In this document: positions 37,130 through 46,379 of the stretch, one piece after another
Position numbering within the stretch: the first letter of the stretch is position 1
Layout: every line of letters begins with the position of its first letter
Assembly: GCA_944326685.1 (NCBI GenBank)
Contig: CALVEV010000037.1
Coordinates: forward strand, 85,211-149,210
Length of the DNA: 64,000 nt
Source of the DNA: Candidatus Gastranaerophilales bacterium
GTDB taxonomy: Bacteria; Cyanobacteriota; Vampirovibrionia; Gastranaerophilales; Gastranaerophilaceae
Direction: 5' to 3'
Position numbers and translations under genes: made by a program
The notes under the pieces: model-generated
What the model saw: only the letters and a program-made list of their open reading frames with translations
Told to the model about the DNA's origin: nothing
Database searches by the model: none

Positions 37130-37774
37130 TTGGCTAGTAATTACGAAAATTTTGATAATACAGAATCCAACTACAGAAAGAATTCTTTGATACAGGAAAG
37201 AGTTAGTCTTGTATCTACTCATATGTATAAACAATTTTTAGATTATCAAAAAGCTACTATGAATACTGCTGAAATTTTTAATGATGCAATTGAAAATCTT
37301 AAAGCAATAATTGAGTCATTGAAAAAATCATTTTCGTCTAGGGGGGTATCTTCAGAAGCTATTTATGTTGAACATGATCCTCAAAAAACAATAATTACAA
37401 TAAATATTTTGTGGCATAAGATAAGCTTAACAACAAGATGTAATTACGAGCCTCAAGCATTATTTAGAGAAAATAATCAACCTCTATTTTCAGGTCGTAT
37501 AATGGCTATAAATGGAAATTATTATGAAATTATGGAAGGTGTTTCTGATAGAAAAGAGGAGATGAAAAGATTATTAGATAATGAGGTTGCTTCTTTATAT
37601 ATTCCTGCTGATAAAATGCAAAATGCTATATTTAAAATTAAACATTTATCCAATAGAGAATTCTTTTTAAATCCACAAGATGCAGCCAGAGAATTTTCTT
37701 TAAAAGTGATTGAAACAATTTGTGGTGGTGGAGTTTACCACGAAGAAGGTTCTAGAAAAATATTTAATATATAA
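37130..37774 (+). CDS. Hypothetical protein with TTG start
   Basis: The 214-aa protein is unrecognised: an N-terminal helical part (about 1-65) and a mixed alpha/beta part with aromatic strands, with no membrane segment or clear active site. The start is a TTG with GTGGAG about 11 bases upstream; no ATG comes before codon 32, well inside the conserved-looking helix. It converges on the F-K-G gene with 6 bases between the stops. Confidence 0.72.
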   Translation: MASNYENFDNTESNYRKNSLIQERVSLVSTHMYKQFLDYQKATMNTAEIFNDAIENLKAIIESLKKSFSSRGVSSEAIYVEHDPQKTIITINILWHKISLTTRCNYEPQALFRENNQPLFSGRIMAINGNYYEIMEGVSDRKEEMKRLLDNEVASLYIPADKMQNAIFKIKHLSNREFFLNPQDAAREFSLKVIETICGGGVYHEEGSRKIFNI

Positions 37775-37780
37775 ATTTAT

Positions 37781-39031
37781 TTATAAATCTAAATCGTCAC
37801 AATCAGGAATAGGATCAGGTGGTACGTTGTATTTTACGTATCCATTTATTACTTTTATTTTTCTATTCGGATCTTCAGATCTTGTTAATTCTAATCTTCC
37901 AGGACTATTATGGAATACAACTTTTTCAATATCAATATCACCTTGTATTTTTAATTTTGGTCTAGGATTTTCATAAGGTGGCATTGTTTTTATATTTATT
38001 GTTTTTATGTAGTTATTTGTTTTTTCTCCCCATTCTTGTTTTGGGAATATAAAAAATGTTGATTCGTCATTATTTAAGTTAAGTTCATCAATTTGAACTT
38101 TATCGTAAAATTTAAGTTCATTTGAAGTGTTGTTTAAATCAAATTTTTTAATTTTACAACCTGTCATTTTTTTTACGCAATTTAATTTTAAATGGTCAAC
38201 TGCTGAATTATTAAATTCTATACCATAAGCAGCATCGATTTCACCACCAAGAGAATTATTAAATATTAAATCTTTGGTTTTTAATTTTTTTATTTTCCCT
38301 TGTGTAATATCGGCTCCTGATTCTGCATAAGCATCATCAACTTCTGAAAAAGTATTTGATTTATCGAGATTTTCTTTACAAGCTAAAAATGTGGATTTTA
38401 CTTCTCCAATTTTATCTCCAGGGTATGAAACAACTGTAAAAGCTTGTAGTTTATCAGATTTAGTATTTCCATTAAGATGGATTGCACCTTTTATAGAAAC
38501 ATCCCCCATTGTGGAGTCAAATGCATCTATTTCATCAACTTTATCTATAAAATTAACATTTGCATTGTTTTTTAAACGTACCATTGTAACATTTTCTATT
38601 TGGTTTACATTTGAATTATCAACTTCAATGACACCGCAAGTTCTGCTATCATCTGTTAAATCTCCGTGGGCATATTCTACATCATTTTTCTTTAATAGCA
38701 TTTTGTTTGCATCTTCGCCGCCAAAAAATTTTGCCCAAAAACCGAATCCTTTATCTGTTAATATACATTCTTTTGCGGAACGACCTTCTGGTAAATTTAC
38801 TTTATTTTTACAATTAAATAAGAAAATATTTGCATCCTCTGGAATGTCTTCTTGTTTTTTTGCTTTGGATAAATTATATGGTTTACTTAAACCTTTAAAA
38901 AAGATATCATTTGATGGTGTTGTTTTGTGCAAAACAGAATTATTAATATAAGGGTTAGTTATATTATAATTTTTAGAATAATTAACATTAATATTTGGTT
39001 GTACAAAATTTACCATATTGGTATAAAGCAT
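37781..39031 (-). CDS. F-K-G-tagged beta-repeat protein
   Basis: The 416-aa protein has an Asn/Tyr-rich N-terminus with the F-F-K-G tag (44-47), and then a long run of strands with alternating polar and hydrophobic residues (I-D-E-L-N-L-N, K-T-I-N-I-K, L-K-I-Q-G-D-I-D-I), which resembles a beta-solenoid. No catalytic motif is visible. An in-frame ATG at 39016 is an alternative start; neither has a Shine-Dalgarno, and TATTAT lies directly before the first ATG. Likely a lineage-specific surface or secreted protein (inference). Confidence 0.7.
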   Translation of the reverse strand: MLYTNMVNFVQPNINVNYSKNYNITNPYINNSVLHKTTPSNDIFFKGLSKPYNLSKAKKQEDIPEDANIFLFNCKNKVNLPEGRSAKECILTDKGFGFWAKFFGGEDANKMLLKKNDVEYAHGDLTDDSRTCGVIEVDNSNVNQIENVTMVRLKNNANVNFIDKVDEIDAFDSTMGDVSIKGAIHLNGNTKSDKLQAFTVVSYPGDKIGEVKSTFLACKENLDKSNTFSEVDDAYAESGADITQGKIKKLKTKDLIFNNSLGGEIDAAYGIEFNNSAVDHLKLNCVKKMTGCKIKKFDLNNTSNELKFYDKVQIDELNLNNDESTFFIFPKQEWGEKTNNYIKTINIKTMPPYENPRPKLKIQGDIDIEKVVFHNSPGRLELTRSEDPNRKIKVINGYVKYNVPPDPIPDCDDLDL

Positions 39032-39075
39032 ATAATATTTTTTTTTGCTAATTATAAATTTAATTTTAACAATAA

Positions 39076-40089
39076 TTAATATATTTCTTTATTAACAATA
39101 GGTGCGATTTGTTTTAATTCCTTATATAATTCGTTATATTGTTCAGGGTATAAAGATTGAGCGCCGTCGCATATGGCCACTTCAGGGTTATAATGAACTT
39201 CAATTATAAGCCCATCGCATCCTGCAGCTACACTTGCTCTTGACATAGGTGCAACTTTATCTCTTAAACCTGTTCCGTGACTTGGATCTATTATTATTGG
39301 TAAGTGACTTAATTTTTTAATTACAGGAATTGCAGATAAATCAAGAGTATTTCTAGTATATTTTTCAAATGTTCTTATTCCTCTTTCGCAAAGAATTACT
39401 TCTCTATTTCCGCCTGATAAAATGTATTCTGCTGATAATAGTAGTTCTTCAAAAGTCGCAGATAACCCTCTTTTTAATACTATAGGTTTGTTAACATGTC
39501 CCATCTCTTTTAATAAATTATAATTTTGCATGTTTCTAGCACCTATTTGGTAAATATCAACATACTTTTCAAATAAATCAAGTTGAGAGGTGTCCATTAT
39601 TTCAGAAGTTACAGCCATACCGTGATTATCTGCAACACTTCTTATAATTTTTAAACCTTCTTCTCCTAAACCTTGGAATGCATAAGGTGATGTTCTTGGT
39701 TTGAAAGCTCCACCTCTTAAAATTTTAACATTTGATTTTGCTAGAGCTTCTGCTGTTTTATCCATTTGGTCATAACTTTCAACAGTACAAGGTCCTGCAA
39801 TTATTCCTGTATATTTGCCGCCAAATTTAACTCCATTAACTTCAATAATTGAATCTTCTGATTGGAACATTCTACTTGTAAGTTTAAAGCCTGATGAAAC
39901 TTTAATTACTTCTTGAACTCCGTCGAGTAATTCAATATTTCTAGGGTCAATAACTTTATCACCCACAGCTCCAATTACTGTATGTAATTTTCCTGTTGAT
40001 AAGTGTGTCTCAAACCCATTACTTTCAATAAAATTAATTACTTTATCAACACAAGCCTGTGAAGCATGTTCTCTCATTACAATTAGCAT
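39076..40089 (-). CDS. aroF: 3-deoxy-7-phosphoheptulonate synthase (DAHP synthase)
   Basis: From ATG 40089 (GGAAG 7 bases upstream; a TTG at 40101 is less likely) it encodes 337 aa. The N-terminal ferredoxin-like regulatory domain (about 1-70) is followed by the TIM barrel with G-I-I-A-G-P-C-T-V-E-S, R-G-G-A-F-K-P-R-T-S-P-Y, I-G-A-R-N-M-Q-N and D-P-S-H-G-T-G. It joins phosphoenolpyruvate and erythrose 4-phosphate at the first step of the shikimate pathway. The layout matches the AroA-beta type, as in Thermotoga, where the N-domain gives feedback control. Confidence 0.95.
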   Translation of the reverse strand: MLIVMREHASQACVDKVINFIESNGFETHLSTGKLHTVIGAVGDKVIDPRNIELLDGVQEVIKVSSGFKLTSRMFQSEDSIIEVNGVKFGGKYTGIIAGPCTVESYDQMDKTAEALAKSNVKILRGGAFKPRTSPYAFQGLGEEGLKIIRSVADNHGMAVTSEIMDTSQLDLFEKYVDIYQIGARNMQNYNLLKEMGHVNKPIVLKRGLSATFEELLLSAEYILSGGNREVILCERGIRTFEKYTRNTLDLSAIPVIKKLSHLPIIIDPSHGTGLRDKVAPMSRASVAAGCDGLIIEVHYNPEVAICDGAQSLYPEQYNELYKELKQIAPIVNKEIY

Positions 40090-40218
40090 ATTATCTTCCA
40101 ATCTATTTCAAATACAGTCACTATCTAGTATATTACTCTAAACATTTATAATTTACAAATTATCTATCCTATTGTATAATTAATAAGCTGGAACATAAAT
40201 AGAAAGGAGATAACAAGG

Positions 40219-40662
40219 ATGAAAGAAGAATTTACTACTAGTGCAAGACGTTGGTATGATAAAGACCCTGTGTTATCTTCTGCAATGAAAACATTAGAAG
40301 AATCTGATGATGATACTCAAATTAAGATAGCACTTAATTTAATTAAGATTATTACTGAACATAATATTGAAGACTCTCAATATGAAGATGTAACAGATAT
40401 TATTTCTCAAACAGAAGTTGATTTACAAGATTCTCGTCAAAATCGTTGGTATGATTTAGATGGAACTTTAAGAACAGCTATCAGTATGTTACAAAATTGC
40501 CCTGATAATACAAGACATGAAATTGCTGTAGAGATGGCAAAAATGGTTGTTGAAGAAATGAAGAAAAATGAAGCAGATGATGTTGATAGTGATATCTCTG
40601 ATTCAATTGATGATGAAATAGAACAACTTGATGAATCTTTAAGAAAGAAAATAGAAGAATAA
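40219..40662 (+). CDS. Small protein with two tandem R-W-Y-D repeats
   Basis: The 147-aa protein contains two copies of one helical unit: R-R-W-Y-D-K-D-P-V-L-x-x-A (about 10-45) and N-R-W-Y-D-L-D-G-T-L-x-x-A (about 75-110), each followed by a helix I-A-x-x-x-x-K-x-x. It ends in an acidic tail. AAAGGAG precedes the ATG. The role is unknown; the duplication suggests a small interaction module. Confidence 0.78.
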   Translation: MKEEFTTSARRWYDKDPVLSSAMKTLEESDDDTQIKIALNLIKIITEHNIEDSQYEDVTDIISQTEVDLQDSRQNRWYDLDGTLRTAISMLQNCPDNTRHEIAVEMAKMVVEEMKKNEADDVDSDISDSIDDEIEQLDESLRKKIEE

Positions 40663-40664
40663 AT

Positions 40665-41711
40665 TTACTTATTCATTTCTTTGCTTATATTATTCAATAC
40701 TGTTTCAACTGTTGGTGTATGTGAACATTTATATGTTCCGTTTTGGCATATGATGTTATTACAAGGTTGACAAGCTAGTTCTCCTGTAAGTGATGTGTAA
40801 CTTGCGTTGTTGTTTATTAAATTATATGGGTTATACAATCCAGGGATTGTATTTGTTGATAGTGTAATGATTTTTTCTTTATTCATTGCCCAAGCAATTG
40901 CAGATGTGTCTAAATTATTTGATACAATCAAATCAGATATAGATATTAAATATCTTAAATCTTCTAAGACAGTTTTCCCGCACATATTAGATAAATTTTT
41001 ATGTGACATTTTTGTCGCTAAGAAATTATCTTGATTGTCACCGACAACGACTAAATTATACTTTGTTGATATGTTGCTGACTAAATTAACCCAACTTTTT
41101 GGATGCCAAGCTGTTTCTCCTTGCTTCATATCAGGTGCAAGAAGTATTATTGGTCTTTCTTCTGAAAAATTTAAAAACTTATCCATTTTAAGTTTAGAAG
41201 GATACTTAAGTTCTGGTAATATAAATTCTGTATATTTTGTTTCAATATTTAAATACCTTGCATAATTTAAGTTTATTTCTACTTTGTGAGTATTTACATT
41301 CTTAAAATCAGGCTTTTTATCAATTAATTCATTTGCTCCGATGGATGAAAAACCTTGGGCAAATGAATACGATAATCTTCTTTTTGCTCCGCATTGTAAA
41401 AGAAAAAGAAAACTTCTAAATGACATTTGACAATCAATTGCAATATCATAGCTTTTTTTCTTTAATTTATTTACGACTTCTTTAATGTCCTCAAAAATTC
41501 CAAAGTATGGCATTTTTTTTTGCCATTGTTCTATTGGAGCAAGGTATACTCTATCAATACAAGGGTTTTTGTTAACAATTTCAAATCCTTTTTCTGATGT
41601 CAAAAATTCAACAATGTGTCCATCTCTTTTTAAAGATGTAACTAGAGGTAGGGTAAAAATAGTATCTTTTAATTCTCCTAAACTAATAATAAGGATTCTT
41701 TGTTGTTCCAT
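40665..41711 (-). CDS. Family 9 glycosyltransferase (LPS heptosyltransferase type)
   Basis: The 348-aa protein shows the GT9 layout: I-I-S-L-G-E-L-K-D near the N-terminus (family I-R-x-G-x-x-G-D position), L-L-A-P-D then E-T-A-W-H-P-K-S-W (the nucleotide-sugar region), and S-N-N-L-D-T-S-A-I-A-W-A in place of the usual S-N-D-S-G-P. The family adds heptose to lipopolysaccharide core, which implies an outer membrane. A cysteine-rich C-terminus (C-Q-P-C-N-N-I-I-C) is typical. AAGGAA precedes the ATG. Confidence 0.88.
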   Translation of the reverse strand: MEQQRILIISLGELKDTIFTLPLVTSLKRDGHIVEFLTSEKGFEIVNKNPCIDRVYLAPIEQWQKKMPYFGIFEDIKEVVNKLKKKSYDIAIDCQMSFRSFLFLLQCGAKRRLSYSFAQGFSSIGANELIDKKPDFKNVNTHKVEINLNYARYLNIETKYTEFILPELKYPSKLKMDKFLNFSEERPIILLAPDMKQGETAWHPKSWVNLVSNISTKYNLVVVGDNQDNFLATKMSHKNLSNMCGKTVLEDLRYLISISDLIVSNNLDTSAIAWAMNKEKIITLSTNTIPGLYNPYNLINNNASYTSLTGELACQPCNNIICQNGTYKCSHTPTVETVLNNISKEMNK

Positions 41712-41858
41712 TGTATTAATTCCTTTTATTTAAGTATTATACAAAACTCTCTCATAATTGTAAATAATTGTAACGATTAAATAAAAAATCCTAAAGATTA
41801 AAAAAAAAATGCCGTAGTAGTAACTATAGAAAGAAAGTCGATTATAGGAGTAAAGATT

Positions 41859-42191
41859 ATGGAGTTTAACAAAATTAATTTCGCAGCACAACAAATGGCA
41901 GCATTAAATAAACCAGTAAAAAAAGAGGAATCAAAAGCAGAAGATAAAAAAGAAGCAGAAGTAAGAGATAACAAACCTGCAGAACAACAAGTTTCAGGCG
42001 AAGATGTTTTAACTTTTATGGCAACAAAAAATATTGACATCAAAGTTACAGCAAAGAAACCAGTGGATGGAACAAAAGGAGCAGAAGACAGAATTGCAGG
42101 TTATATGGCTGACTTTGAAGCTGCTTTTGATGAAATGACAGCTCTTGGATTATCAGAAGATGCAATTTTTGAGATCTTTGACAGAATGTAA
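41859..42191 (+). CDS. Small charged hypothetical protein
   Basis: The 110-aa protein has an N-terminus I-N-F-A-A-Q-Q-M-A-A-L-N, a Lys/Glu-rich linker (about 20-45) and a C-terminal helical part (about 70-110). ATAGGAG 8 bases upstream marks the start, and a strong terminator follows, so it is a single-gene unit. Function unknown. Confidence 0.78.
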   Translation: MEFNKINFAAQQMAALNKPVKKEESKAEDKKEAEVRDNKPAEQQVSGEDVLTFMATKNIDIKVTAKKPVDGTKGAEDRIAGYMADFEAAFDEMTALGLSEDAIFEIFDRM

Positions 42192-42235
42192 GAATTGGGT
42201 ATGAAAAGTTGATTTAAGTAAATATCAAATAGCAG

Positions 42236-42266
42236 GTAGATCCATTAAAATGGGTCTACTTTTTTA
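42236..42266 (+). terminator. Intrinsic terminator
   Basis: GTAGATCCA (42236-42244) with TGGGTCTAC (42251-42259), one G-T pair, loop TTAAAA, then seven T. Confidence 0.88.
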
Positions 42267-42297
42267 TTAGAAAATTAATAAATAAAAAAACAAACTA

Positions 42298-42663
42298 CTA
42301 AGCAGCGATACCAAGCATATATTTATTTAATTCACCAAGTTGAGTAGCGCCTGTTTTTTGCTCAACTGCTTCTGATATTTCTTGTTGGTTATTTGCCCCA
42401 ACAGCTTGAACTGGTTGAACATTATCAACCGGTTGTTGACTCATCATTGCACTAAATGGAGTCTCTGCGTTTTGAATTCTTTGTTCTGTGCTAGGACCTA
42501 AAGTTTGTTTAAGTTTTTGGTATTCTGCAATCTGAAGATTTTGCCTGTCTGTTGATAATCTTCCTGTTGCCCCAACACCTAGTGATTGAAGATTTTTAAT
42601 AACTTCAAGAGATTCTCTATTATAATATGTATTGTTATTTATTGGTTTAATATAAAAATACAT
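42298..42663 (-). CDS. Small Gln-rich hypothetical protein
   Basis: The 121-aa protein is soluble, Gln/Asn-rich and unrecognised. AGGAG precedes the ATG. Upstream (42681-42700, minus strand) lies AACATAATAG, shared with the inverted-repeat arms at 4391 and 4491, suggesting a common promoter type. It ends in an Ala-rich helix. Confidence 0.72.
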   Translation of the reverse strand: MYFYIKPINNNTYYNRESLEVIKNLQSLGVGATGRLSTDRQNLQIAEYQKLKQTLGPSTEQRIQNAETPFSAMMSQQPVDNVQPVQAVGANNQQEISEAVEQKTGATQLGELNKYMLGIAA

Positions 42664-42874
42664 ACTAGCTCTCCTAACACTTCTATACTATTATGTTCCC
42701 ATTTAATAACTTTTTTTAACACTTTTCAAGATTTTTTACGATATTTTTTACAATAGTTTACATATTATTTATATATTGATTCTATATGAATAGAAACATA
42801 ATGTAATAAAAAAAAGATTTTTAGCAATTAATATTTATTTTTTGTTTTAAAGCAAGTGTGAAAGGAGTTTGGCG

Positions 42875-43276
42875 ATGGTAGAAGGAATAAATAATTTCAT
42901 TTTGGCATCTAGTTCAAAATTTAAAGACAAAGATACAGATACAGAAAATGTTCCACCAATAGTTTTATATAACAGACCAAAACAGTTTGTTATGGCAACA
43001 CCAAATGATGGTTTTGATAAACAAACTCCTGAAGATAAACTACTTATGTTAAATGTAAATGATAAATTTGTTTTATCATCAGATGAGAATGGAGAACCAA
43101 AACAGTTATTGGGGAATTCTTATGGTAATATAGGTGCCAAGTTTAATCCAAAAGCTGTAAAAAACTTTGGTGAAGAAGCATTAAAATGGGGTAAAAGGAT
43201 TTGGGCTGGTTTAGAAATATATGATACATTAGATGGTTATAGAGAAAGATTTACTAAAGATAAAGATGTTGAATAA
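42875..43276 (+). CDS. N-N-F-x-L-A-S small protein, copy 1
   Basis: From ATG 42875 (AAGGAG 8 bases upstream; the TTG at 42869 is in frame but lies too close to the ribosome site) it encodes 133 aa. It starts V-E-G-I-N-N-F-I-L-A-S and has N-V-P-P-I-V-L-Y-N, shared with the next gene. A charged middle and a helical end (W-G-K-R-I-W-A-G-L) follow. The role is unknown. Confidence 0.75.
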   Translation: MVEGINNFILASSSKFKDKDTDTENVPPIVLYNRPKQFVMATPNDGFDKQTPEDKLLMLNVNDKFVLSSDENGEPKQLLGNSYGNIGAKFNPKAVKNFGEEALKWGKRIWAGLEIYDTLDGYRERFTKDKDVE

Positions 43277-43281
43277 TAAAT

Positions 43282-43340
43282 AAAAGCTAGATTATAAAAT
43301 CTAGCTTTTATATAAAATTTCGTAACAAATACGAAATTTT
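43282..43340. terminator. Two consecutive hairpins between paralogues
   Basis: AAAAGCTAGATT (43282-43293) pairs with AATCTAGCTTTT (43298-43309); then AAAATTTCGTA (43314-43324) pairs with TACGAAATTTT (43330-43340). The first is a good terminator; the second may be a back-up or an operator for the next gene. Confidence 0.75.
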
Positions 43341-43392
43341 AGTCAATTCCTTCTATTAAAAAACTCTTTATATAAGAGCAAGGAGATTAGTT

Positions 43393-43722
43393 ATGGTATA
43401 TGGTGTAAATAATTTTAATTTAGCTTCGTATTCAAGAAATGTTGATAAAACAAATAATGTTCCACCAATTATTTTATATAATAAACAGCAAACTTATTTG
43501 ATGGCTGCAAGTCAGGAAGATAGATTTGAGAAACATCCGCAGAAAGAAAAAGGTTATGTAATTGATCCTAATGATAGATTTGTGAATAGAATGTATGCTC
43601 AAAAACAAGATGATCAAATGTTAGGAGCCTCAATTAAACCAAGTCAAGTTGAGGAAGGTTTGAAAATTGTCAAAAATTTATATGATGGTTATCAGACAAT
43701 AGAAAAATTTAAAAATATTTAA
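43393..43722 (+). CDS. N-N-F-x-L-A-S small protein, copy 2
   Basis: The 109-aa protein is a paralogue of the preceding gene product: V-Y-G-V-N-N-F-N-L-A-S at the start, N-V-P-P-I-I-L-Y-N, then a D-R-F-E-K segment, with a shorter tail. AAGGAG precedes the ATG. The two genes have separate terminators, so they may be expressed independently. Confidence 0.75.
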   Translation: MVYGVNNFNLASYSRNVDKTNNVPPIILYNKQQTYLMAASQEDRFEKHPQKEKGYVIDPNDRFVNRMYAQKQDDQMLGASIKPSQVEEGLKIVKNLYDGYQTIEKFKNI

Positions 43723-43724
43723 TT

Positions 43725-43755
43725 AAAAAAGCCGGATTTTTTAATCCGGCTTTAA
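43725..43755. terminator. Bidirectional intrinsic terminator
   Basis: AAAGCCGGATT (43728-43738), loop TTTT, AATCCGGCTTT (43743-43753), between the small-protein gene and the convergent leuS. Confidence 0.9.
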
Positions 43756-43757
43756 TA

Positions 43758-46244
43758 TTATTTAACAACTATGTTAACTAGTTTTTTCGGAACTACAATT
43801 GTTTTAACAATTGTTTTGCCTTCTATGAAGTCTTTAATCTTTTGACTTGATAAAGCAATTTGTTTAAGTTCTTCATCGCTAGTCTCAGCATCAGCTTCTA
43901 TTTTGTCTTTTACTTTACCATTAATTTGAACAACTAAAGTAATTGAACTTGCTTTTGCTAAGTTTTCATCATATTCACACCATTTTTCATCGTGTATAGA
44001 TGTCTTAGAACCTAGTTCCTTCCATATTTCATCAGCCATAAATACTGTTACTGGAGACATAAGTTTGATTAATGATGTTGATGCAAAGCTTAATACTGCT
44101 TTATCTTCATCATTTAATTCAGATTTATTATTTCTCCAATCGTATATAGCATTAGTTAATTCTCTGTATCTTGAAATAACTGTATTGAATTGGAAATCAT
44201 TTGAAATATCGTTAGATACTGATTTGATTGCCATATGAACTACTCTTACTAAATCATCATTTTCTTTAGATAATTTTTCAGGAAGTTTGTAGTCAAGTGA
44301 AATATATTCTTGGTTGTTTGAGAATAGTTTCCAAACTCTGTTCAAGAATTTATAACAACCTTCTACGCCTGCATCAGACCAGTCAAAGTCTCTTGCTGGA
44401 GGTGAATCAGAAAGAATAAATAGTCTTGCAGTATCAGCTCCATAGTTTTCAAAGATTTCGTCAGGATCAACTGTATTGCCCTTAGATTTAGACATTTTAG
44501 AACCATCTTTAAGAACCATTCCTTGAGTAAGTAAGTTGCTGAATGGTTCGTCAAAATCTAATAAACCTAAATCTCTAAGAGCTTTAGTAAAGAATCTTGA
44601 ATATAGTAAGTGAAGAATAGCATGTTCAATACCACCTACATATTGGTCAACTGGTAACCATTTATTTACTAATTCTTTTGAGAATGGTAGATCTTTGTTG
44701 TGTGGATCTGCATATCTTAGGTAGTACCAGCTAGAGCATACGAATGTATCCATTGTATCTGTTTCTCTAACTGCGTGGCCTCCACATACAGGACATACAG
44801 TATCTTTGAATGTTGGAGATGTTGTAATAGGTGATTTTCCAACTACAGAGAAATCGACGTCTTCTGGTAATCTTACAGGAAGTTGATCTTCCGGTACTGG
44901 TTGAATACCACATTTGTCACAATATACAACAGGAATTGGAGCTCCCCAATATCTTTGACGAGAGATTAGCCAATCTCTAAGTCTATATTGTGTTTTGAAT
45001 TCTCCGTATCCATTATCTACTGCTTTTTGAGTAATTGCTTTTTTAGCTTCTGTATTTTTCATTCCGTTAAATTCATTTGAATTTACAAGAATACCTTCAT
45101 CTGTGTATGCAGCTTCTGAACAATCACTTGGATTTTCTGGATTTTGGATAACAACCTTCATTGGAAGATTGTATTTTTTAGCAAAATCATAATCTCTTGT
45201 ATCGTGAGTAGGAACAGCCATTACAGCACCTGTTCCGTATTCAACAAGAGCATAATCAGCTGTCCAAAGTGGGAATGTTTCACCAGTGAATGGGTTAATA
45301 CAGTGAGTACCTAATGGAACACCTGTTTTAACTCTATCAGTTGACAAACGTTCAATTTCAGTTAATCTACGAGCATTTGCTCTATATTCTTCAACTGCTT
45401 GTTTATTTTCTTCTGTTGTTAATTTTTCAATATCTTTGTATTCAGGAGCAACAACTAAATATGTAATACCGTGAACGGTGTCAGGTCTTGTTGTATAAAC
45501 AGGAATTTCCATATCTTCGCCTGATGGAGCATCAATTACTTTGAATTTTAAAATTGCACCTTCAGATTTCCCAATCCAGTTAGACTGCATTGTTTTAACG
45601 TTATCACCCCAACCTGTTAATTTATCTAAATCTTTTAAAAGATCTTCTGCATATTCAGTAATTTTGAAGAACCATTGAGAAAGATATTTCTTTTCAACAA
45701 CGCTATCACATCTCCAACATTTACCGTCAATAACTTGTTCGTTTGCTAAAACTGTTCCACATTTTTCGCACCAGTTTACAGCAGCTTCTTTTTTGTATGC
45801 AAGTCCTTTTTTGTATAATTGTAAGAATATCCATTGAGTCCATCTGTAGTAATCTTCTTTACAAGTAGTTACTTCTCTGTCCCAATCGTATGATATTCCA
45901 AGTCTTTTTAGTTGACCTGTCATATAAGCTATATTTTCATCTGTCCAAACAGCAGGATTTGCTCCGTGTTGCATAGCTGCGTTTTCTGCAGGCAGACCAA
46001 AGCTATCCCAACCTATTGGATGAAGTACATTAAATCCGTTTAGTTTTTTGTATCTTGCAATAACGTCTGTTATTGTATAGTTTCTAACATGTCCCATGTG
46101 AAGTTTTCCTGATGGATATGGGAACATTGATAATGCAAAGTATTTAGGTTTATCGACGTCATCATAAGTTTTGAAAACATCGTTTTCTTCATAATACTTT
46201 TGCCATCTTTTTTCTAATTCTTGAGGAAAATAATTTTCGTTCAT
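43758..46244 (-). CDS. leuS: Leucine-tRNA ligase
   Basis: The 828-aa class I synthetase has the H-I-G-H-type motif K-L-H-M-G-H-V-R-N-Y, a zinc-binding region with C-x-x-C pairs (C-E-K-C-G, C-W-R-C-D and C-D-K-C-G, C-P-V-C-G-G-H), the CP1 editing insert (T-T-R-P-D-T) and K-M-S-K-S-K-G-N. It charges tRNA-Leu. Length is normal for bacteria. GGGAG precedes the ATG. Confidence 0.98.
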   Translation of the reverse strand: MNENYFPQELEKRWQKYYEENDVFKTYDDVDKPKYFALSMFPYPSGKLHMGHVRNYTITDVIARYKKLNGFNVLHPIGWDSFGLPAENAAMQHGANPAVWTDENIAYMTGQLKRLGISYDWDREVTTCKEDYYRWTQWIFLQLYKKGLAYKKEAAVNWCEKCGTVLANEQVIDGKCWRCDSVVEKKYLSQWFFKITEYAEDLLKDLDKLTGWGDNVKTMQSNWIGKSEGAILKFKVIDAPSGEDMEIPVYTTRPDTVHGITYLVVAPEYKDIEKLTTEENKQAVEEYRANARRLTEIERLSTDRVKTGVPLGTHCINPFTGETFPLWTADYALVEYGTGAVMAVPTHDTRDYDFAKKYNLPMKVVIQNPENPSDCSEAAYTDEGILVNSNEFNGMKNTEAKKAITQKAVDNGYGEFKTQYRLRDWLISRQRYWGAPIPVVYCDKCGIQPVPEDQLPVRLPEDVDFSVVGKSPITTSPTFKDTVCPVCGGHAVRETDTMDTFVCSSWYYLRYADPHNKDLPFSKELVNKWLPVDQYVGGIEHAILHLLYSRFFTKALRDLGLLDFDEPFSNLLTQGMVLKDGSKMSKSKGNTVDPDEIFENYGADTARLFILSDSPPARDFDWSDAGVEGCYKFLNRVWKLFSNNQEYISLDYKLPEKLSKENDDLVRVVHMAIKSVSNDISNDFQFNTVISRYRELTNAIYDWRNNKSELNDEDKAVLSFASTSLIKLMSPVTVFMADEIWKELGSKTSIHDEKWCEYDENLAKASSITLVVQINGKVKDKIEADAETSDEELKQIALSSQKIKDFIEGKTIVKTIVVPKKLVNIVVK

Positions 46245-46323
46245 TTAAAAACTCCCTTGCTATATATGAAAATATTATATCACAAGGGTATTAAAACTAT
46301 GAAAATGTAACTTTATTTTAAAC

Positions 46324-46358
46324 AAAAACAGACTTCTAAATTTTAGAAGTCTGTTTTT
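46324..46358 (-). terminator. Intrinsic terminator of pgi
   Basis: Long stem ACAGACTTCTA/TAGAAGTCTGT extended by A/T pairs (46324-46338 with 46344-46358), loop AATTT; T-run on the minus strand. Confidence 0.85.
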
Positions 46359-46379
46359 GGTGTTGTTATTTATAATTAA

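Noticed and set aside
40090-40101. TTG start for DAHP synthase
   Set aside because: It overlaps the GGAAG ribosome site that serves ATG 40089.
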